Assembly: GCF_003470205.1 (NCBI RefSeq)
Contig: NZ_QWKP01000223.1
Coordinates: 103,125 to 167,124, forward strand
Source: Cellulomonas rhizosphaerae
GTDB taxonomy: Bacteria; Actinomycetota; Actinomycetes; Actinomycetales; Cellulomonadaceae
Length of the DNA: 64,000 bases
Direction: 5' to 3'
Below are positions 36,410 through 44,191 of the stretch, one piece after another. Under the pieces are notes generated by a model. It saw only the letters and a list, made by a program, of their open reading frames with translations. It was not told the origin of the DNA and ran no database searches. A program made the position numbers and the translations under genes. The stretch's first letter is position 1, and each line of letters starts with the position of its first letter.

Positions 36410-37480
36410 TCAGCTCGCGGTGGTCACCGGCACGTCGGCGAGCTCGAACACCCCGGCGGTGACGATGACGTCGACCTTCGACGCCGCGACGACCGGCGCG
36501 GGGAACGTCGCGACGTAACGTGCGGGCGCGCCGGGCACCAGATCGACCGTGCCCAGCTGGTCGGTCGACCACGTCTGCCCGGTGTTCGAGAGCACCGAGT
36601 ACTGCACGAGGTTCTCGCGGTCGATCACCAGGGGGCGCGAGAGGCCCGGCACCAGGTCACTGGCACGCACCGGCGCCCCGCCGACCTGCTCGACCAGCAT
36701 GCTGACCTGCATGACGTTGCCGCGCACCACGACCGACTCGATCCCCACCCGCGCGGTCGCGCCCGGTGCCTCGGGGGACTCGGCGGTCGTGTCTGCCAGG
36801 ACCCCGTCCCAGCTCGGCACGTCGCGCACGGTCAGCGGTCCGGTCGGGGCCGTCGTCGAGGCCGTCGACGCGTTGGCGGTCGGGCTCGGGGTGGCCGAGC
36901 CCTCGTAGCGCAGCTCGACCCGACGGTTGGCGGCCCGCGCCGCCTCGGCGTCCTCGCCCGACTCCTGCTCCTTGAGCCTCGACTCCCCGTAGCCGTGCAC
37001 GTCGAGATCCAGATCGGGCCGGGCGTCGGCGACCGCGGCCGCGACGGCCTTCGCCCGGCGCTCCGAGAGGGCCTGGTTGTGGGCCGGGGTGTCCACGGAG
37101 TCGGTGTGCCCGTCCACCTGCACGGTCGCCGACTTCGGCACGTCGTCGACGAGCTCGCCGATCCGCTTCGTCGCGGCTGCGGAGAGCTTCGCGCTGTCGG
37201 AGGTGAACAGGATGTCGGAGGCGAGGGTGACCACGGTCTCGCCGGAACCCGCGGTGACGTCACCGAGCTGCTCGACGGCGTACGCCGGGTCGTAGGACCT
37301 CGTCGTGAGGATCCCCGTGAGGTTGTCGTACGGGCGGACGTTGAAGAGGCTCGTCAGCATCCCGTCGCTGATCGGGGGCAGGTCGTCGAGCGTCAGGACG
37401 TCGTCGGCCGCTGTCGCCGCCGACGGCGCGACGAGCACGAGGACGGCCGCGAGCGCGGCACTGCGGAGGTGGCGGCTCAC
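36410..37480 (-). CDS. Secreted OmpA-domain protein with a duplicated C-terminal domain
   Basis: The gene encodes 356 residues. The signal peptide is 1-24 (ending ATAA). An OmpA-C peptidoglycan-binding domain lies at about 80-195: ILFTSDSAKLSAAATKRIG, GHTDSVDTPAHNQALSERRA and ANRRVEL. After a Ser/Thr linker, residues about 235-356 form a beta-rich domain with LVQYSVLSNTGQTWSTD. This domain is clearly related to the mature part of the neighbouring lipoprotein (YFVLSNTGLDWETD). The protein probably anchors to the wall outside the cell. It starts with GTG, three bases after the lipoprotein stop. Confidence 0.88.
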   Translation of the reverse strand: MSRHLRSAALAAVLVLVAPSAATAADDVLTLDDLPPISDGMLTSLFNVRPYDNLTGILTTRSYDPAYAVEQLGDVTAGSGETVVTLASDILFTSDSAKLSAAATKRIGELVDDVPKSATVQVDGHTDSVDTPAHNQALSERRAKAVAAAVADARPDLDLDVHGYGESRLKEQESGEDAEAARAANRRVELRYEGSATPSPTANASTASTTAPTGPLTVRDVPSWDGVLADTTAESPEAPGATARVGIESVVVRGNVMQVSMLVEQVGGAPVRASDLVPGLSRPLVIDRENLVQYSVLSNTGQTWSTDQLGTVDLVPGAPARYVATFPAPVVAASKVDVIVTAGVFELADVPVTTAS

Positions 37481-37483
37481 GCG

Positions 37484-38053
37484 TCAGCCCTCGTAGGTGA
37501 GCGGGAGGTTCTCGAACGGTGGCCACGCCGCCGACAGCTGCAGGTCCAGCACCTCGGCCCGGGACTGCGGGGCCGCGAACCAGGCCTGGTAGAGCACCGG
37601 CGTTCCGTTGGTGACCTCCGTGGTGGTGTCGGTCTCCCAGTCGAGCCCCGTGTTGGAGAGCACGAAGTACTGCGTCAGGCCGATCGTGTCGTTGAGCACC
37701 GGCCGCAGGTTCTGGTCCGTCATCTCGTTGATCGTCACCGTGTCGTCGGGCGCGACCGAGGTGAAGTGCGGCGTGAGGACCACGCGCAGCTCGGTCGTCT
37801 TGCCCGACACCACGAGCGACTGGATCACCACGTCGACGGTGTCCTCGGGCGAGCCCGGCACCGCGAACGTCGCGCTCGCGATCCCCTCACCCGCGAGCGA
37901 GGCGGCGTCGTCCCCGACCGGCCCGGGCGTGCCGGACGCGCTCGGCTGCGCGGCCGTCGTGCCCGTCGGCGACGGTTCGTCGTCGCCTCCTGTGCAGCCC
38001 GCGAGCGCGAGGACCGCACTGACGACGACGGTGACGATGGCTGCCCTGCGCAC
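37484..38053 (-). CDS. Putative lipoprotein paralogous to the OmpA-like protein's C-terminal domain
   Basis: This 189-residue protein has a lipobox LALAGC at about 15-20 (Cys is the lipidated residue), then a Ser/Pro/Thr linker. The globular part shares the SNTG-x-x-W motif and overall strand order with the C-terminal domain of the next gene. The function is unknown. The pair looks like a membrane-anchored and a wall-anchored version of one binding module. It starts with GTG behind a run of six G. A CRP-like site lies 65 bases upstream. Confidence 0.85.
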   Translation of the reverse strand: MRRAAIVTVVVSAVLALAGCTGGDDEPSPTGTTAAQPSASGTPGPVGDDAASLAGEGIASATFAVPGSPEDTVDVVIQSLVVSGKTTELRVVLTPHFTSVAPDDTVTINEMTDQNLRPVLNDTIGLTQYFVLSNTGLDWETDTTTEVTNGTPVLYQAWFAAPQSRAEVLDLQLSAAWPPFENLPLTYEG

Positions 38054-38117
38054 GAATTGCCCCCCGGTGTCCGATCCGTGCTCCGCAGGCTAGCCGACGA
38101 CGCGGAGCACGACCGTC

Positions 38118-38133
38118 CGTGACGCAGGTCACA
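38118..38133. promoter_or_regulatory. CRP/GlxR-like operator
   Basis: CGTGACGCAGGTCACA fits the CRP-family consensus TGTGA-N6-TCACA with one mismatch, and the core GTGAC-GCAG-GTCAC is a perfect inverted repeat. It lies 65 bases upstream of the lipoprotein start and 20 bases before the first hairpin of the structured region, so it could act on either side. The regulator gene is not in the window. Confidence 0.55.
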
Positions 38134-38152
38134 CCTGTCCGGCGTGACGAAA

Positions 38153-38382
38153 CGATGCGCTCGGAGGACTTACCCCCGAGCGCATCGGAGGCGTCAAGGG
38201 GCCGCCTCCGGGCCTGCGACCACGTGCCGCCACCCGGGAAGCGTCCGGGTGGCGGCAGCGGTGGTCGGCGATCAGGTCGCGATCGGGACATCACCCGCCG
38301 AATGCCCCGCGCGACGAGTCTCGATGGGGCAGGATGACCGCGACCGACACTCGAGCTGCCCCCCTGCGCTCGGGTGTCGGTC
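38153..38382. ncRNA. Candidate structured RNA: five consecutive hairpins
   Basis: Hairpin A: an 11-bp perfect stem (38153-38163 with 38177-38187). Hairpin B: CGGAGGC/GCCTCCG (38186-38192 with 38204-38210), which shares two bases with A and so may alternate with it. Hairpin C: a perfect 13-bp stem (38225-38237 with 38245-38257) extended by 7 bp (38217-38223 with 38261-38267). Hairpin D: TGCCCC/GGGGCA (38303-38308 with 38326-38331). Hairpin E: 14 bp with one G-T pair (38342-38355 with 38369-38382) around a 13-base loop containing six C, followed by CCCTTTG. E could be the terminator of a plus-strand small RNA. The C-rich loop recalls actinobacterial 6C RNA, but the double C-loop arrangement is not clear. 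Confidence 0.45.
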
Positions 38383-38440
38383 CCTTTGTGCGTCCGGGTG
38401 CCCTCAAGTCCCGGCGCTCGATTCCCGATGTGCCTGACAA

Positions 38441-39034
38441 TTGCTGCGAGCACGCGACGCCGGTTGTGCGCGAACGAGTACCAGCGCACGACGAACGGGG
38501 TCAGTCATCTCAGGGGCATCAGCTGCTCGACCAGCGGCGGAGTTCGAGGCGTTCTTCGCCGCGACCGCTCCGCAGGTGCGCCGGTACGCGCACCGCATGG
38601 TCGACCACGCAAGCGTCGACGACATCGTCGCCGAGACGTTCACCGTGGTCTGGCAGCGCTGGGCCGACGTCCCGACCGACCCCGACCGGCGTCGCGCCTG
38701 GGCGTTCCGCGTCGCGCACCACCGCGTGCAGCACTGGTACGAGGCCAAGCAGCGCGAGGTCCGCCTGCACCGCCGCCTGGGCCCGGCGCGCGCCGACGCG
38801 GTCGATCACGCTGCGGACGTCGTCGGCGAGCACGACGTCGCCGCGGTCCTCGCGCTCCTGCCGCCCGCCGAGCGCGAGGCCATGTGGCTCGTCGTCTCCG
38901 TCGGCCTCTCGCCCAAGGACGCCGCCTTCGTCCTCGACTGCGCACCCAGCGCACTCACCTCCCGTCTCACCCGGGCCCGCCAGCGGCTCGCGGTGGTCCT
39001 CGCCGAGCGCGTCGAGCAGGAGGTGAGCCGATGA
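38441..39034 (+). CDS. RNA polymerase sigma factor, ECF type (start uncertain)
   Basis: The coding frame gives region 2 (FEAFFAATAPQVRRYAHRM, then DDIVAETFTVVWQRW) and region 4 (LALLPPAEREAMWLVVSVG, LSPKDAAFVLDCAPSALTSR). The frame is open from a TTG at 38441, but codons before about 38535 lack coding bias and no ATG or GTG precedes FEAFF. The true start is therefore unclear: TTG at 38441, or a non-standard or mis-sequenced codon. The stop overlaps the next ATG (ATGA), coupling it to its probable membrane partner. Confidence 0.8.
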   Translation: MLRARDAGCARTSTSARRTGSVISGASAARPAAEFEAFFAATAPQVRRYAHRMVDHASVDDIVAETFTVVWQRWADVPTDPDRRRAWAFRVAHHRVQHWYEAKQREVRLHRRLGPARADAVDHAADVVGEHDVAAVLALLPPAEREAMWLVVSVGLSPKDAAFVLDCAPSALTSRLTRARQRLAVVLAERVEQEVSR

Positions 39035-40101
39035 ACGACCTCCAGCGCGCCCAGGCCGAGGCCGACGCGATCACCGCGCTCCTCGTCGGGCACGGCTTCG
39101 ACCCCACGGACGCGCCCGCCGAGCTCGGGCCGCAGGACGAGGCGCTGCTCGCGCGCATCCTGACGCCGCGCCCGCACCGCACCGTCCGCCGCGGATGGCT
39201 CCAGGTCGCCTCGGCGGCGTGCGTCGCGGTGCTCGCGCTCGTCGGCGTGCTCGGCGTGCAGTCCAAGCAGAGCCCCGCCGTCGCGGGCGTGCCGCCGGCG
39301 TTGAGGTTCGGGACCGCGTCCCTGGCCCAGCTGTTCGCGGGCACGGCACCGTCGGCGTCCGACGAGCTGCGCCGGCTCTCGGCCGTGGCCGCCGCCCAGC
39401 TCCCGAGGAGCGAGGTGGGCAGCCCGCACGTCGAGAGCTACGCATGGTGGTGGGCGAGCGGCACCGACGAGAACGGCGTCACCGTCTCGGCGTTCGAGCC
39501 TGTCTTCCGCAGCAGCTTCGTGCACGCCGACGGCTCGGTGACCAGCACCGAGGACCGGTCGTCGGGCCTCGACGTCAACGGCAAGGTCGTCGACCGCCGC
39601 GCGGACGCCGCCGCGGGCACGGTCGCCACGGACCACTTCCCCGCCGGGACGATGGATCCCCGCTGGGCGCTCGACCTGCCCCGCGACGACGCCGCTCTGC
39701 GCGCGGCGCTGCTCGAGCGGATGGGCGGTGAGGAGTTCTGCACCGCCACGTGGCCCGGGTTCGACGGCGTGCCCTTCTGCCTCGGGTCAGTGCTCCAGGA
39801 GCTCTACGGCTGGCATGTGGTCCCGTCCGGGCTCGCGGCCGCGCTGTGGCGCATGATCGCCGACGAGGGCGGCGCGTACCTGCTGGGCCCGACGGTCGAC
39901 CGTGTGGGGCGCCAGGGCGTCGCGATCGCGATCATGGAGCCGCCCGGCCTCGAGGTACCGCGCGCCGACGTCTACGTGATCTCCCCGCAGACCGGCCAGC
40001 TGCTGTCGTGGGAGCTGGTCGAGGAGGCTCCCGCGGAACTCGCAGGCGGCACGGTCAACGGCTTCGAGGCCATCACGCTCTCGGAGCTCGTCAAGCCGTA
40101 G
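39031..40101 (+). CDS. Membrane-anchored partner of the sigma factor (CU044_5270-like)
   Basis: This 356-residue protein has a cytoplasmic N-terminus of about 50 residues and one membrane segment (LQVASAACVAVLALVGVLGV, about 56-75). The extracellular domain has about 280 residues, including EVGSPHVESYAWWWASG and VSAFEPVFRSSFVHADGS. Proteins annotated as CU044_5270 family have this layout and regularly follow a sigma factor, so an anti-sigma or sensor role is plausible. It lacks an obvious HxxxCxxC zinc anti-sigma motif. The ATG overlaps the sigma stop. Confidence 0.85.
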   Translation: MNDLQRAQAEADAITALLVGHGFDPTDAPAELGPQDEALLARILTPRPHRTVRRGWLQVASAACVAVLALVGVLGVQSKQSPAVAGVPPALRFGTASLAQLFAGTAPSASDELRRLSAVAAAQLPRSEVGSPHVESYAWWWASGTDENGVTVSAFEPVFRSSFVHADGSVTSTEDRSSGLDVNGKVVDRRADAAAGTVATDHFPAGTMDPRWALDLPRDDAALRAALLERMGGEEFCTATWPGFDGVPFCLGSVLQELYGWHVVPSGLAAALWRMIADEGGAYLLGPTVDRVGRQGVAIAIMEPPGLEVPRADVYVISPQTGQLLSWELVEEAPAELAGGTVNGFEAITLSELVKP

Positions 40102-40154
40102 CCGGGGGACCTTCGACCCGCGCTCGGTGGTCCGGTCCACGCCACGGTGGGGCC

Positions 40155-40664
40155 ATGACTGCGCTGCTCGTCTTCGAGTCCATGTACGGGAGCACCGCGG
40201 CGATCGCCGAGGCCATCGCCGCAGGCCTGGCCGACGTCCGCGTCGCGTCGACCGTCTGCGAGGTGGGCCTCGCCCCGACGAGCTACGCGCCGAGCCTGCT
40301 GATCGTCGGCGCCCCCACGCACCAGCGCGGGATGTCCACGCCGCGCTCGCGCGAGACCGCGCGCGGCGACGTCGAGCGGACGATCTCACCGGGCGACGGG
40401 GTGCGCGAGTGGCTCGACGAGCTCACGACCCACGCACGCGGCCTCTCGGTCGCGGTCTTCGACACCGCGCTCCCCGGCCGCCTCGCCGGGTCCGCCGCGC
40501 ACACGATCGCCCGGCGGTTCACCAGGGCGGGCGCGACGCTCGTCGTGCCGCCCGAGTCGTTCGCGGTGACCGGCCGCAGCAGCGGCCTGCGCCCCGAAGA
40601 GCTCGAGCGCGCCCGCCAGTGGGGCCGCTCGCTGGCGCTCTTCGCGACGGCCGCCGCGAGCTGA
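40155..40664 (+). CDS. Flavodoxin-like domain protein
   Basis: The gene encodes 169 residues. The FMN phosphate loop is VFESMYGSTAAIAEAIAAGL at the N-terminus. LIVGAPTHQRGMSTPRSRE and VFDTALPGRLAGSAA match the second and third flavin loops of short actinobacterial flavodoxins. It is probably an electron carrier or an FMN-dependent accessory. It stands alone, with its stop 12 bases from the convergent stop of the large membrane protein. Confidence 0.88.
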   Translation: MTALLVFESMYGSTAAIAEAIAAGLADVRVASTVCEVGLAPTSYAPSLLIVGAPTHQRGMSTPRSRETARGDVERTISPGDGVREWLDELTTHARGLSVAVFDTALPGRLAGSAAHTIARRFTRAGATLVVPPESFAVTGRSSGLRPEELERARQWGRSLALFATAAAS

Positions 40665-40675
40665 CTACGACGCGG

Positions 40676-43600
40676 TCAGGCTGCCGGGACTGTCCGCTTC
40701 CGACCGATCAGCGCGGCCAGGCCTCCCGCGACGCAGAGCAGGGCGCCCGCGAGCGCGGCGTCGACGGGCAGGGAGGTCGGGATGCCCAGGTAGGTCGTGA
40801 AGCCCAGGATGCGGTGCAGCCCCCAGGGGAGCAGCACCAGCTGGTCGTTCCACGTGCTGAGCACCGTCTCCAGCCCGATGCCGGCGACGACGAGGCCGCC
40901 CACGAGGAGCACCGCCCCGATCCCGAGCGCGACCACGCCGACCGCGCGGCGTCGCGTCGTCGAGCGGCCGCTGCGCAGCGCGGCGAAGGTCGCCACGAAG
41001 AGCCAGCAGAAGCCGGCGAACGCGACGGTCACGTAGAGGGCGCGCTGGCCCGGCAGCGTCCAGAACCCGTACCAGTAGCGTCCCGGGCCTCGCCACGCCA
41101 GCACCCCGAGCAGCAGCGCCGCGCGCAGCTGGGCGACCCCGCCGATCGCCGCCAGCACCGACCACCGCGCCTGCCGTCCCGCCAGTGCGCACGCCACGAG
41201 CGCGAACAGCAACCACGCGCCGATCGTCGCGACGACGTGGACGGGGGCGGCGAACCACGAGTAGGCGAGCCGTGAGAGGACGAGGACCGCGAGCGGGAGC
41301 GCCACGACGAGGACCTTGTCGAGCCGCCCGAGCGCGGGCGTCGTGCCGTTGAGCCGCCACGGTCGCGTCGCGCCGGTCCAGAGCACGCGCAGCGCCTGGT
41401 GACCCGCGAACCTCGGCACACCGCGCGACCACGCACCCAGGCCCAGCGCGACCAGCACGAGGACGAGCAGTCCCCGCGAGGTCCACGCCATCGCGACGTC
41501 CCGGTCGGCGCGCTCGAGGCCGAGATCGGCAGCGGTGAAGTTGTATGCGGGCAGCTCCAGGTCGTCGCCGTAGCGCGCCTCGTGGCCGGCGCGCGCCACG
41601 GCGAAGCGCGCCTCCGCCTCCCGCCACGCGGTCCGCGCGGAGGTCGAGCCGGTGTCGAGCCACTGCGCGCGGCGCAGCATCGTCTCGCGGTACGCGGCGA
41701 GGGTCGTCAGGAGGTCGTGCTCGTAGTCCGCGGCCGCCAGCAACGCCTCGCGCTGCGCCGGATCCCGCCACGACGAGGGTTGCGTGCTCGCGAGGACGTC
41801 CCGCATCGACGCCGCCGCCCGAGCAGCGTCATGGCCCTCGGCGATGGCCTCGTCCACACGGCCCTTCGTCAGCGCGTAGATCGTGTCGAACGTGGCGCTG
41901 TCACCCGAGACGATGTCCCACTCGAAGATCCACATCATGGGCGGCGGCTCGAGGCCGAGCGCTTTGACCGACTGGTCGGCGTACGGGCCGATGTACAGGC
42001 CCTGGGTGATCGCCGACCGGGACAGGGCGTAGGCCTGCGAGATCGCCGCGACCGTCGAGGGGTCCGACGAGAAGGTCTGGCGCACCCAGTCCGCGCGTGC
42101 ACTCGCGACGTCGACGTCCGGGTCCGCGGCCAGCCGCGCGGCGAGGTAGGCGTTGGCGTCCCACGTCTGCCACAGGCCGTCCCGCAGGTAGAGCGCGCGC
42201 GGGCCGGCGTACAGCGGGCCGCCGGTCTGTGCCCAGTCCCAGATGCCCTCGATGTTCGGGTTGGCCGCGAGCAGCTCCCGCAGCGCCTCCTGCGTGAGCG
42301 CGCCGAGGTCGTTCGGCAGGACGCCCTGACCCTCGAACTCGCGACGCGCCTGCAGCTCGATGATCCGCCGCTGGCCGCCCACCTCCAGGGTCGGGTTGAG
42401 GGGCAGGTGGCTGTAGAAGTCACCCGCGGAGTACTTGGTCGACACGATCAGGTGCGGGTCGTCGATCCCGCCCAGCACGGTCTCGTACGAGTCCGGGTTC
42501 GTGTGCAGGTCACCGACGGCGCCGAACCCGACGGTCCAGGTCCGGAAGATGATGTCCTTGTCCGCCTCGCCGGCCGTCGCGAGCAGCGCACGCAGCATCG
42601 CCTGCACGGACTCCGGCGTCGTCACCGCGATCTTCGAGGTGTAGTCCCAGCCCGGGAGCTTGTAGGCGGAGCCGCCCTCGCCGATCCGGATCATCAGGCC
42701 GTCGACGAACGGCATGCTGCCGAAGAGCTCCTTCAGGGCTGACTGGTAGACCGACCAGAGCTCCGGCGAGCTGGTGTCCAAGCCACCGACCATGCGGTCG
42801 AGGTAGTCCTCGAGCTCGGGGTCGAGCGCGAGCATGTCGGTCATCAGGTAGACCTTCATGCCCATGTCGTGCGCGTACCGCCAGACGGGGCCGAACGCCT
42901 CGACCATGGCGCGGGCGCGCGCGACGTGCGGGTCTCCCGGCGGGTACACGCCGAGCTCGTCGAACGTCACGTACTCGAGGAAGCCCTGCAGCACGATGCC
43001 GTTGTATCCCTGCGCGAGGGCGTGGTCGACGAGGGCCCGGTACTCCTCGGAGATGGCCGCGACCGCGTCCGCGTCGACCCACGGAGCCTCGGGCAGCACC
43101 GCGGATCCGACGATGTCCGAGTTGAGCGAGTAGTTGTCACCGGAGGCGAACTGCTCGGGGTCGTCGTCGAGTCCGACGGCTCCGACGTCTGTAAGGCGCA
43201 GCCCGAGGCGGGGACCCTGCGTGACGTCCTGCTCGCCCGGCGGCACGACCGCGCCGGCCGACCGGATGCGATCGGCCACGGTGGTGAGCCCGGCCCGGGC
43301 GCCCGCGGCCGTGCCCGCGGTGATCGTCACGCCGGAACCCTCGTGCAGCCGGAACTGCTCGCCCGTGAGGCCGGTGGAGGCGTCGACCGCGGCGACGATG
43401 CTGCAGCACGAACCCCGGCCGTCGTCCTCGGACGAGACGCTCGGACGGCTCAGCCCTCGGGCCGCGTACGCCTCGGCGACGGACCGGGCGGCCAGCTGGA
43501 GCGCGGGGTCGTCGGGTGCGACGACCGCTCGGACCGCGGGCGGGGCGACGTCGGCGCGGGCGGGCAGCGCCGCGGCCCGCTCCGCCGGGACGTCAGCCGC

Positions 43601-43726
43601 GGTGTGACTCAGCCCGAGCAGGCCGCCGACCTGCCAGGCGACGACTGCTCCCAGCGCGAGGAGCAGCCCGATGACCAGGGCGACGGTGGCGGCTCGCGGC
43701 GAAGCGGCATCGGTCCGACGAAACAC
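40676..43726 (-). CDS. Membrane-embedded GH67-like (alpha-glucuronidase-related) protein
   Basis: This 1016-residue protein has an N-terminal membrane anchor at about 13-37 and a large extracellular domain of about 60-735. About seven membrane segments follow from 745 to the end. The extracellular part resembles GH67 alpha-glucuronidases: a DVTQGPRLGLRLTD entry, IRIGEGGSAYK near 345 (by eye at the acid-Glu position), FRTWTVGFG, STKYSAGDFYSHLP, IELQARREFEGQG and IWDWAQTGGPLY. GH67 enzymes are usually soluble or secreted, about 700 residues long and without a polytopic tail. The substrate and catalytic competence are inferred only. It starts with GTG. Confidence 0.75.
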   Translation of the reverse strand: MFRRTDAASPRAATVALVIGLLLALGAVVAWQVGGLLGLSHTAADVPAERAAALPARADVAPPAVRAVVAPDDPALQLAARSVAEAYAARGLSRPSVSSEDDGRGSCCSIVAAVDASTGLTGEQFRLHEGSGVTITAGTAAGARAGLTTVADRIRSAGAVVPPGEQDVTQGPRLGLRLTDVGAVGLDDDPEQFASGDNYSLNSDIVGSAVLPEAPWVDADAVAAISEEYRALVDHALAQGYNGIVLQGFLEYVTFDELGVYPPGDPHVARARAMVEAFGPVWRYAHDMGMKVYLMTDMLALDPELEDYLDRMVGGLDTSSPELWSVYQSALKELFGSMPFVDGLMIRIGEGGSAYKLPGWDYTSKIAVTTPESVQAMLRALLATAGEADKDIIFRTWTVGFGAVGDLHTNPDSYETVLGGIDDPHLIVSTKYSAGDFYSHLPLNPTLEVGGQRRIIELQARREFEGQGVLPNDLGALTQEALRELLAANPNIEGIWDWAQTGGPLYAGPRALYLRDGLWQTWDANAYLAARLAADPDVDVASARADWVRQTFSSDPSTVAAISQAYALSRSAITQGLYIGPYADQSVKALGLEPPPMMWIFEWDIVSGDSATFDTIYALTKGRVDEAIAEGHDAARAAASMRDVLASTQPSSWRDPAQREALLAAADYEHDLLTTLAAYRETMLRRAQWLDTGSTSARTAWREAEARFAVARAGHEARYGDDLELPAYNFTAADLGLERADRDVAMAWTSRGLLVLVLVALGLGAWSRGVPRFAGHQALRVLWTGATRPWRLNGTTPALGRLDKVLVVALPLAVLVLSRLAYSWFAAPVHVVATIGAWLLFALVACALAGRQARWSVLAAIGGVAQLRAALLLGVLAWRGPGRYWYGFWTLPGQRALYVTVAFAGFCWLFVATFAALRSGRSTTRRRAVGVVALGIGAVLLVGGLVVAGIGLETVLSTWNDQLVLLPWGLHRILGFTTYLGIPTSLPVDAALAGALLCVAGGLAALIGRKRTVPAA

Positions 43727-43798
43727 GCGCGCAGTGTGTCACGCGTCCTGGGCCGCCGAGGGAGAACGGCGGTTTCGGGATCACCGTCGGCCTGCACG

Positions 43799-43835
43799 CA
43801 GAACAGGCCGGAACCTGGGGGTCCGGCCTGTTCTG
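43799..43835. terminator. Perfect 14-bp hairpin downstream of tRNA-Leu
   Basis: 43799-43812 pairs fully with 43822-43835 around a 9-base loop. It lies 28 bases past the tRNA 3' end and 73 bases upstream of the GH67-like gene. It most likely terminates the minus-strand tRNA transcript. Confidence 0.8.
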
Positions 43836-43862
43836 GTCGATGTCCGGCGAAGACATCATCTG

Positions 43863-43945
43863 TGCGCGAGGGGGGATTTGAACCCCCACGCCCTTTCGGA
43901 CACTGGCACCTGAAGCCAGCGCGTCTGCCGTTCCGCCACTCGCGC
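43863..43945 (-). tRNA. tRNA-Leu (anticodon CAG)
   Basis: The reverse strand gives an 83-base class II tRNA. The acceptor stem is GCGCGAG/CTCGCGC with discriminator A, the anticodon loop is TTCAGGT (CAG), the variable arm is long (GTCCGAAAGGGC), and the T-loop is GGTTCAAATCC in context GGGGGTTCAAATCCCCC. CCA is not encoded. In mycobacteria a leucine tRNA also lies beside fhaA, so the position is conserved. Confidence 0.97.
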
Positions 43946-44191
43946 GCGCCGAGAAGATTAGCACGGTCGGCGGGTGGTCCCGAACTGGCCCCGAGACGGG
44001 ACCGGCAGGCCCCCAAGACCGGCACCCGCACGGGTGCAACTCGCGCCCGCCACGGGCCGTTGACCACGGGTTCACCGGTCACGTGGATACCATCAAGGCG
44101 GATCGACAGCGGCTGTCGTGCGACGAGCACGGCGGCCGCATCCCACCGACCGCACCCGCGGTACGGCCGACGGTGCAAGAAGGAGGTGGGC

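Larger units (their letters stand above)
38054..38440. other. 387-base gap between the lipoprotein and sigma-factor genes
   Basis: No reading frame with coding bias is present until the sigma gene. The gap holds a CRP-like site (38118-38133) and a chain of five hairpins (38153-38382), each described separately. The last 58 bases before the sigma gene are less GC-rich and contain GACAAT at about 38436-38441, which might be a -10 element. Confidence 0.7.

Noticed and set aside
38285..38390. Firm assignment as 6C RNA
   Set aside because: Only one loop has six C. The second C-rich loop and the family spacing are not evident by eye, so the identity is left open.
44060..44093. fhaA promoter with TTGACC and GATACC
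   Set aside because: The 20-base spacing and poor -10 do not support it.
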